Source of the DNA: RBG-16-64-13 sp963718375 | GTDB taxonomy: Bacteria; Actinomycetota; Thermoleophilia; RBG-16-64-13 | Length of the DNA: 64,000 bases | Direction of reading: 5' to 3' | Assembly (NCBI GenBank): GCA_963718375.1 | Contig: CAVQZD010000005.1 | Coordinates: 1,116,001 to 1,180,000 of the forward strand | Shown here: positions 59,455 through 64,000 of the stretch, in pieces | Layout of the letters: the number at the start of each line of letters is the position of its first letter | Position numbering within the stretch: the stretch's first letter is position 1 | Program-made: the position numbers and the translations under genes | The notes under the pieces: model-generated | What the model was told of the DNA's origin: nothing | Databases searched by the model: none | The model's input: only the letters and a program-made list of their open reading frames with translations

Positions 59455-61329
59455 TATGGGAGTGGCCACGTCCATTGATACGTCTGGGTCACGGTAGACC
59501 CCGGTCCCTCCTCCCAGGGGAAGTCACCCAGCTTCCCCATGCCCGGGATGTAGTCCAGGTATGAAGAGAGGGAGGCAAGTCCCGTATCGTTCACGATTGT
59601 CACCGTCGCAGTCCCGTCGCTGTTGTTGTGAATCGTCGCTCCGTCATAACCGTTAACCATCGCAGGCTGATTGTTGAGCAGTGAAAGCATCTTCACGACA
59701 GGATTCAAAGCAAGCTCAATCTTACCCCGAGTGCTGCTGAGTGGGTCTTGGATGAACTCCCTGCCGGCGTCGTCGGTGCTGTACTCGAAGGGCATGTCTA
59801 CGTACTTTCCGGACGTGAAGTCTTGCCAAGCCATCTGAACGTTTGACGAGGTCATCATCTGCTGGGTTGCCTTGGAACCCGCCCCAAAGTACCTGTCGCG
59901 GCTGCCGGTGCCGAGGGCCCAATCGTAACCGAGGCCCAACGCAGGAGAGATCTTGTTCACGGCTTTCGCCAGCAGTCCCTGCGGAAGTGGTCCAGTCATA
60001 CAGCGCTTTGCCCACCTTGGCGACTGTGCTCTGCTTTCTGCCCCTATTGCCTGCCTTGAACCTGGCGTCCGCCTCATCAAGCTGATTACGCATCTTGGCA
60101 ATTCTTGATCTCGACTTGGTCTTGCACCAATCCTTCCACCAGACCTCCTTCTCCCAGGGATAGTACCCCGTGGGATCCACGTTGGAGATCGGATTCCCCA
60201 AACAGTACCCGTACGCGCTCTGCTCCCCGTCGTTGCGCGAAAGGTCTTTCGAGAGGAACTGCCGGGTCGCGGGGTCGTAGTGGCGGGCCGAGAGGTAGTA
60301 CATCCCGCTTTCTGAGTCGTAGCAGTAGCCAGCGTACCTGAGCACCTGGCGCTGGGCGATCTTGGTGGCCATATCCAGGCTGATGGTCTCGGTCTCGCCC
60401 TGGGTCGTGGCTTGAGCCCAGAGGCCGGTGCCGACGTTGCCTGCGCCCAAGGGGTTACCCCAGGCGTCGTAGCGGTAGGCGGCGAAGGGACTCCCGTTCG
60501 CGTCCAGGAGCGCGACCACGTCCCCACGGTCGGTGGTGACCAGAGCGAAGGTCACCGGTGCTGCCGGGTTCTGGGGATCGGTGGTGTCACGGTAGATGCC
60601 GGCGTACGGTCTGCCGTACTCGTCGTATAGGTACGTGATGGTCCACTTACCTAGCGTCGTCTCGCCCTGCTTCTCTTCGGCTTCCAGCTTATGCATGGTG
60701 AGGCCGGTGTAGGTGAAGTCCGTGGTTGTCTGGACCCCGTCCTTGGTGACGGTCGAGCGGGTGCGCTGGCCTACCGAGTCGTACTGGTAGGTGCCCTGCA
60801 CGGCCACGCTGCCGCCGGAGTACTTCTTGAACTCGGAGAGTCTCCCGGTGCCGGTGTAGGCGTAGGTGATGCGGTTCGGGTCGCTCTCGCTGCTCGTGGG
60901 GGCCTGGACCGTGCGCCAGCGCTTGTCGGAGTCGAAGAAGAAGTAGGTCTGGACCTCGGTCCCGATCTTGGTCTGCGCGAGGCGGTTGGAGTCGTATACG
61001 TAGGTGCGGGTGCCGTCCGAGGTGAGGTTGCCGGCCGCATCGAAGGTGTAGGACTCGGTGAAGGCGTCGGAGGCGTCGCCGTTGTCGGTGATGTCGATGC
61101 TGGCGGTGGCCAGGCGTCCGCTGTTTGTGTAGGTGTAGGCGGAGACCAGGCGGCCGACGAAGGAGGTCTCGGGAGCGGCCTCGGTGGTCGTCGTCGGCGC
61201 TTCGGTGGTGGTGGTCGCGCCCGTGGTCGTCGTCCCACCCGCGGTGGTGGTGGTCGCGCCTTGGGTGGTCGTGGTTGGGGCTTCGGTCGTTGTGGTCGCC
61301 GGGGCGCTCACGGTGCCGCTCGTCGACAA
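59454..61329 (-). pseudogene. RHS cassette 5: truncated RHS core whose toxin tip is frameshifted
   Basis: The frame opens with a TTG at 61329 inside the linker (SGTVSAPATTTTE), then has a Thr-rich linker and a type A core (TTLGKW, VVALLD) ending at NPISNVDPTGY. The tip reads sensibly to KVGKALYDWT (about 59990). The coherent continuation GPLPQGLLAKAVNKISPALG and onward to YQWTWPLP lies in another frame and ends at 59454. The total is 1876 bases, one more than a multiple of three. The unshifted frame ends at 59722 in nonsense. The intact C-terminal motif matches cassette 6. Confidence 0.8.
61178..61302. repeat. Short 21-base tandem repeats of the Thr-rich linker in RHS cassette 5
   Basis: About six diverged units, the counterpart of the longer array at 48678-48872. 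Confidence 0.75.
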
Positions 61330-61443
61330 GCCGCGGCGGCCTCTCTGGGCTCCCCTAGCTCATGCCACGCGTTCTCTGTCCGGAGCAGCGGCCAGTCCGA
61401 ACGCCCCAAAGCAACGGCGCCAACTCTGTTCGTCGAAGCCGTA

Positions 61444-61647
61444 CTAGTTTCCGCCCCAGAAGTAGTCAAGCAGCAGTTCGCGCACGCGAGTGAGTTCTTT
61501 GAGGCGGCGCCGATGCTGAGGGTCGGCGATAGTCAGGGCCGAGAAGCTCCAGCCCGCGACCAGTGAAAGCGTCTGCCATCTGCCGGCGGCCAACTGTTGG
61601 TGCAGCGGGCTCATCGCCTCACGAGGGTTCACGAGGAAAGCTACCAT
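61444..61647 (-). pseudogene. Remnant of a small helical protein gene
   Basis: The frame gives MSPLHQQLAAGRWQTLSLV (from 61614), joined to ALTIADPQHRRRLKELTRVR and ELLLDYFWGGN. In the small proteins I recall with these two ends, a roughly 25-residue middle helix containing GSEV lies between them; here it is missing. An internal deletion is therefore likely. The rest of the 540-base stretch between cassette 5 and the cassette 6 partner (61330-61870) shows nothing else I can support. Confidence 0.45.
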
Positions 61648-61870
61648 CTCGCGGAACCTCGCCTGGGCTAGCTCAGCGGTCTCTACAGCGAGATTGGGCT
61701 ATCCACGATCTCCATGGCTTGCATAGACAGAGCGCGACTTCCATTGTTGACCGGTTGGCCAGCCTCGGTCAGTCCCGGTAGCGTTCCAGCGCCCCTCACG
61801 AAACCCTCTGCCTAGCCATGAAGTGTATAGGCCCGCCCCAACGCGGATGCGCCGACCGACCAGCTGGTCG

Positions 61871-62434
61871 TCACTTCTTGAACAAGAGCACGCGTTCCCC
61901 CTGGGTGATTCTCGGTCTCCACGGCAGAATCGTATTCTTGACGTCGAATGCAAGCGAGCTCAGCTCCTCGTATCTCGATTGCCGAATCGAAGTGTCATAG
62001 ACAATGTCCAGCGCGGGCGATAGACGCAGAACACCATCGGAATATGTCCACGTGCCGTCACTCTCTCCAGGCCCCGCGGACGACACGCGTATCTCCAGAG
62101 TGAATGTGTGATCCTTGTTGACCAGGAGACGTCCGCTCCCGGTGTCATAGCTACCTTCCCAAACCCCAACGAGCGTCTCTTCGTCGCCTGGATGTCCCCA
62201 AGGAGGAAACCCGTCTGGCCAGGCCAACATCGGCACCAATACGCTGGCAGCAAGAACTGCCGCAAGCGCTATGGCGACGGCCAGGAGAGCACGACGACGA
62301 CCGCTAGAGCGAGCACGACGCCCCTCAGGGGTCTTCAGCGCATTCCCGAGATACCTCCGATCCTGGTCAGTCTGCAGCCCTTGATTCCCTGTCACCTGGC
62401 CTCCAGCGGACTTAACATTTTGACGCCGCAACAA
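61871..62434 (-). CDS. Membrane-anchored candidate immunity protein of RHS cassette 6
   Basis: This 187-residue protein has a basic N-terminal region, one hydrophobic helix (LLAVAIALAAVLAASVLVPM) at about 49-68, then an external beta-rich domain: GVWEGSYDTGSGRLLVNKDH, GTWTYSDGVLRLSP, and a C-terminal GERVLLFKK. The lipocalin-like GxWxG opening fits a small external barrel. The TTG start is weak, and the true start may be internal. It follows the RHS stop by 40 bases. Role inferred from position. Confidence 0.65.
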   Translation of the reverse strand: MLRRQNVKSAGGQVTGNQGLQTDQDRRYLGNALKTPEGRRARSSGRRRALLAVAIALAAVLAASVLVPMLAWPDGFPPWGHPGDEETLVGVWEGSYDTGSGRLLVNKDHTFTLEIRVSSAGPGESDGTWTYSDGVLRLSPALDIVYDTSIRQSRYEELSSLAFDVKNTILPWRPRITQGERVLLFKK

Positions 62435-62474
62435 ACCTACACCATCCTATCGACTGCCTGCACAATGCGGAGGA

Positions 62475-64000
62475 CTAGCTCAACCCTTGGACAACGTCAG
62501 GGAAGGGTACCGGCAAGGGCTCGGTCCATTCAAAGACCTGCCTGACCGTCCCCATGTACTCGCCATGGTCTCTGTTCTCAATGCCGAGGAATCCCGGAAT
62601 GTGGTACAGAAAGGAGTCCAAGGTAAGGTAGTTCTCGACGTGATACGTTGCAAACAAACCGTTCTCTGTCTTGTGAACCCAGGCCCCATCGACCCCACCT
62701 ACCTGCGCGGGAGTGTCACTGAATCCGACCAAGCCACCCACATACACCCCGATCGGGCCAAAGAGCGACCCGATGGCCAGCTTGGGCGCCGCAGTCTTCA
62801 CGAAAGCTTCACCGATCCCAAGCGCTACACCGTTCACGTCCTCATAGCCGTTGCCCGCGAATGCATCGCGCATCTTCTCTGCAACCGGGGAGCTTTTCAT
62901 CTCACGCAACTGCCAGTCCGACGCCCCATACTGAATCGTCTCCGGCAACTTCGCGCCAATCCACTTGAACAGCAGTTCATAGGTGGACTCGATGCCATCG
63001 GTCTGCGTTCCTTGGGCCTGTGCCTGAGTGGTAGGCTTGCTTTTCACTTTCCGCCGTTTCTGCTTGCTGTACTCACTTGTCGCTTTCGCCTTTGCGGTCC
63101 ACTTGGCCATCGCTTTCTTCATGTTCTTGAAGATGTCCATAAACGCGTACCCGCTCGGATCGATATTCTTGACCGGGTTCCCCAGGCAGTACCCGTACGC
63201 GCTCTGCTCCCCGTCGTTGCGAGAGAGGTCTTTCGAGAGGAACTGCCGGGTCGCGGGGTCGTAGTGGCGGGCCGAGAGGTAATACATCCCCGACTCGGAG
63301 TCGTAGCAGTAGCCAGCGTACCTGAGCACCTGGCGCTGGGCGATCTTGGTGGCCACGTCCAGGCTGATGGTCTCGGTCTCGCCCTGGGTCGTGGCTTGGG
63401 CCCAGAGGCCGGTGCCGACGTTGCCGTTGCCAATCGGGTTACCCCAGGCGTCGTAGCGATAGGCGGCGAAGGGGCTCCCGTTCGCATCGAGGAGCTCGAC
63501 CACATCGCCGCGGTCGGTGGTGACCAGAGCGAAGGTCACGGGCGCTGCCGGGTTCTGGGGATCGGTGGTGTCACGGTAGATGCCGGCGTACGGTTTCCCG
63601 TACTCGTCATAGAGGTAGGTGATGGTCCACTTGGCAAGGGTGGTATCCCCTTGCTTCTCTTCGGCCTCCAGCTTATGCAGGGTAAGGCCGGTATAGGTGA
63701 AGTCTGTGGTGGTCTCGGTGCCGTCCTTGCTCACGACCGAGCGGGTGCGCTGGCCTACCGAGTCGTACTGGTAGCTGCCCTGCACGGCCACGCTGCCGCT
63801 TGAGTACTTCTTGAACTCAGAGAGTCTCCCCGTGCCGGTGTAGGCGTAGGTGGTGCGATTGGGGTCGGTCTCGCTACTCGTGGGGGCCTGGACCGTGCGC
63901 CAGCGCTTACCGGAGTCGAAGAAGAAGTAGGTCTGGACCTCGGTCCCGATCTTGGTCTGCGCGAGGCGGTTCTGGTCGTATACGTAGGTGCGGGTGCCGT
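62475..64000 (-). CDS. RHS cassette 6: RHS core with membrane-active-type tip (5' end beyond window)
   Basis: The frame is open to the right edge, so this may be the full-length RHS gene or another orphan. The core is type B-like (TTLAKW, VVELLD, with YGKPYAG) and ends at NPVKNIDPSGY. The tip shares AFMDIFKNMKKA with cassette 3, then has a basic linker, a Gly-rich hydrophobic region (IGSLFGPIGVYVGGLVGF), and a C-terminal ENYLTLDSFLYHIPGF, then GTVRQVFEWTEPLP. That ending resembles the cassette 5 tip. The hydrophobic region and membrane-anchored partners suggest action at the membrane. Confidence 0.85.
   Translation of the reverse strand, partial: GTRTYVYDQNRLAQTKIGTEVQTYFFFDSGKRWRTVQAPTSSETDPNRTTYAYTGTGRLSEFKKYSSGSVAVQGSYQYDSVGQRTRSVVSKDGTETTTDFTYTGLTLHKLEAEEKQGDTTLAKWTITYLYDEYGKPYAGIYRDTTDPQNPAAPVTFALVTTDRGDVVELLDANGSPFAAYRYDAWGNPIGNGNVGTGLWAQATTQGETETISLDVATKIAQRQVLRYAGYCYDSESGMYYLSARHYDPATRQFLSKDLSRNDGEQSAYGYCLGNPVKNIDPSGYAFMDIFKNMKKAMAKWTAKAKATSEYSKQKRRKVKSKPTTQAQAQGTQTDGIESTYELLFKWIGAKLPETIQYGASDWQLREMKSSPVAEKMRDAFAGNGYEDVNGVALGIGEAFVKTAAPKLAIGSLFGPIGVYVGGLVGFSDTPAQVGGVDGAWVHKTENGLFATYHVENYLTLDSFLYHIPGFLGIENRDHGEYMGTVRQVFEWTEPLPVPFPDVVQGLS

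Noticed and set aside
61699..61953. Minus-strand open frame between the cassette 5 and 6 regions
   Set aside because: Arg/Gly-rich with no start signal and no domain; it overlaps the end of the better-supported membrane protein gene.
60691..63803. Long open frames on the plus strand opposite the RHS cassettes (for example 60691-61566 and 62487-63803)
   Set aside because: They mirror the codon bias of the RHS cores, recur opposite every cassette, and encode low-complexity or repetitive sequence with no domain.

Overview
The window is a GC-rich chromosomal segment with frequent GTG and TTG starts, tightly packed and often 4-bp-overlapping genes, a large Alu-domain type SRP RNA, and the block tRNA-Ser / SRP RNA / dnaX / ybaB / recR / lysC / asd. 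That order, together with an M29 aminopeptidase, a CtpE-like P-type ATPase and lipoproteins with Thr-rich linkers, suggests a Gram-positive bacterium, most likely a deep-branching Actinomycetota (Coriobacteriia or a related anaerobic lineage). The lineage is inferred from gene order and style; no rRNA is present to confirm it.

Positions 1-42,965 are mostly ordinary housekeeping and transport genes. In order they are: a GGDEF protein cut by the left edge; a methyltransferase; cyclophilin; a D-Ala-D-Ala carboxypeptidase with a lipid kinase; thioredoxin reductase; small membrane proteins; an aminotransferase; a DHA2-type efflux pump; TypA/BipA; three tandem paralogous lipoproteins, one frameshifted; a DEAD-box helicase; a CtpE-like P-type ATPase whose reading frame runs antisense into the neighbouring M29 aminopeptidase; a MarR / MFS / M1-peptidase operon with a candidate operator; a HAD-AIR synthase fusion; two ABC-2 export systems; an AEC carrier; tRNA-Ser(GGA) with a 179-bp partly duplicated tail; SRP RNA; a CPA2 antiporter; dnaX-ybaB-recR; lysC followed by a fossil piece of its own ACT domain; and asd.

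Positions 42,966-46,500 are a defence and addiction island: an AbiE-type pair, a HigBA-type pair and a MazEF pair, all on the minus strand. The first two have clear inverted-repeat operators. A second copy of the mazE promoter with only five mazE codons, and a 3' scrap of the neighbouring metallophosphoesterase gene, lie between them. A further truncated metallophosphoesterase copy and a DUF433/DUF5615 pair turn up at 54.9-56.1 kb.

Positions 46,573-64,000 hold the most notable structure: six RHS/YD-repeat C-terminal cassettes, all read on the minus strand. Each has a nearly constant RHS core ending in a DPxGY pretoxin junction, a different C-terminal tip, and a following gene that is a candidate immunity gene. 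Five of the six lack an RHS N-terminus and begin abruptly at different points in the core; the sixth continues past the right edge. The cores alternate between two sequence types along the array. One tip has PD-(D/E)xK nuclease-like features beside a DUF4304-like partner. Two tips share a C-terminal motif and have membrane-anchored partners. One cassette is followed by a lipoprotein and one by a large unfamiliar HTH protein. I read this as a reservoir of alternative toxin/immunity modules for a full-length RHS toxin that may lie beyond position 64,000.
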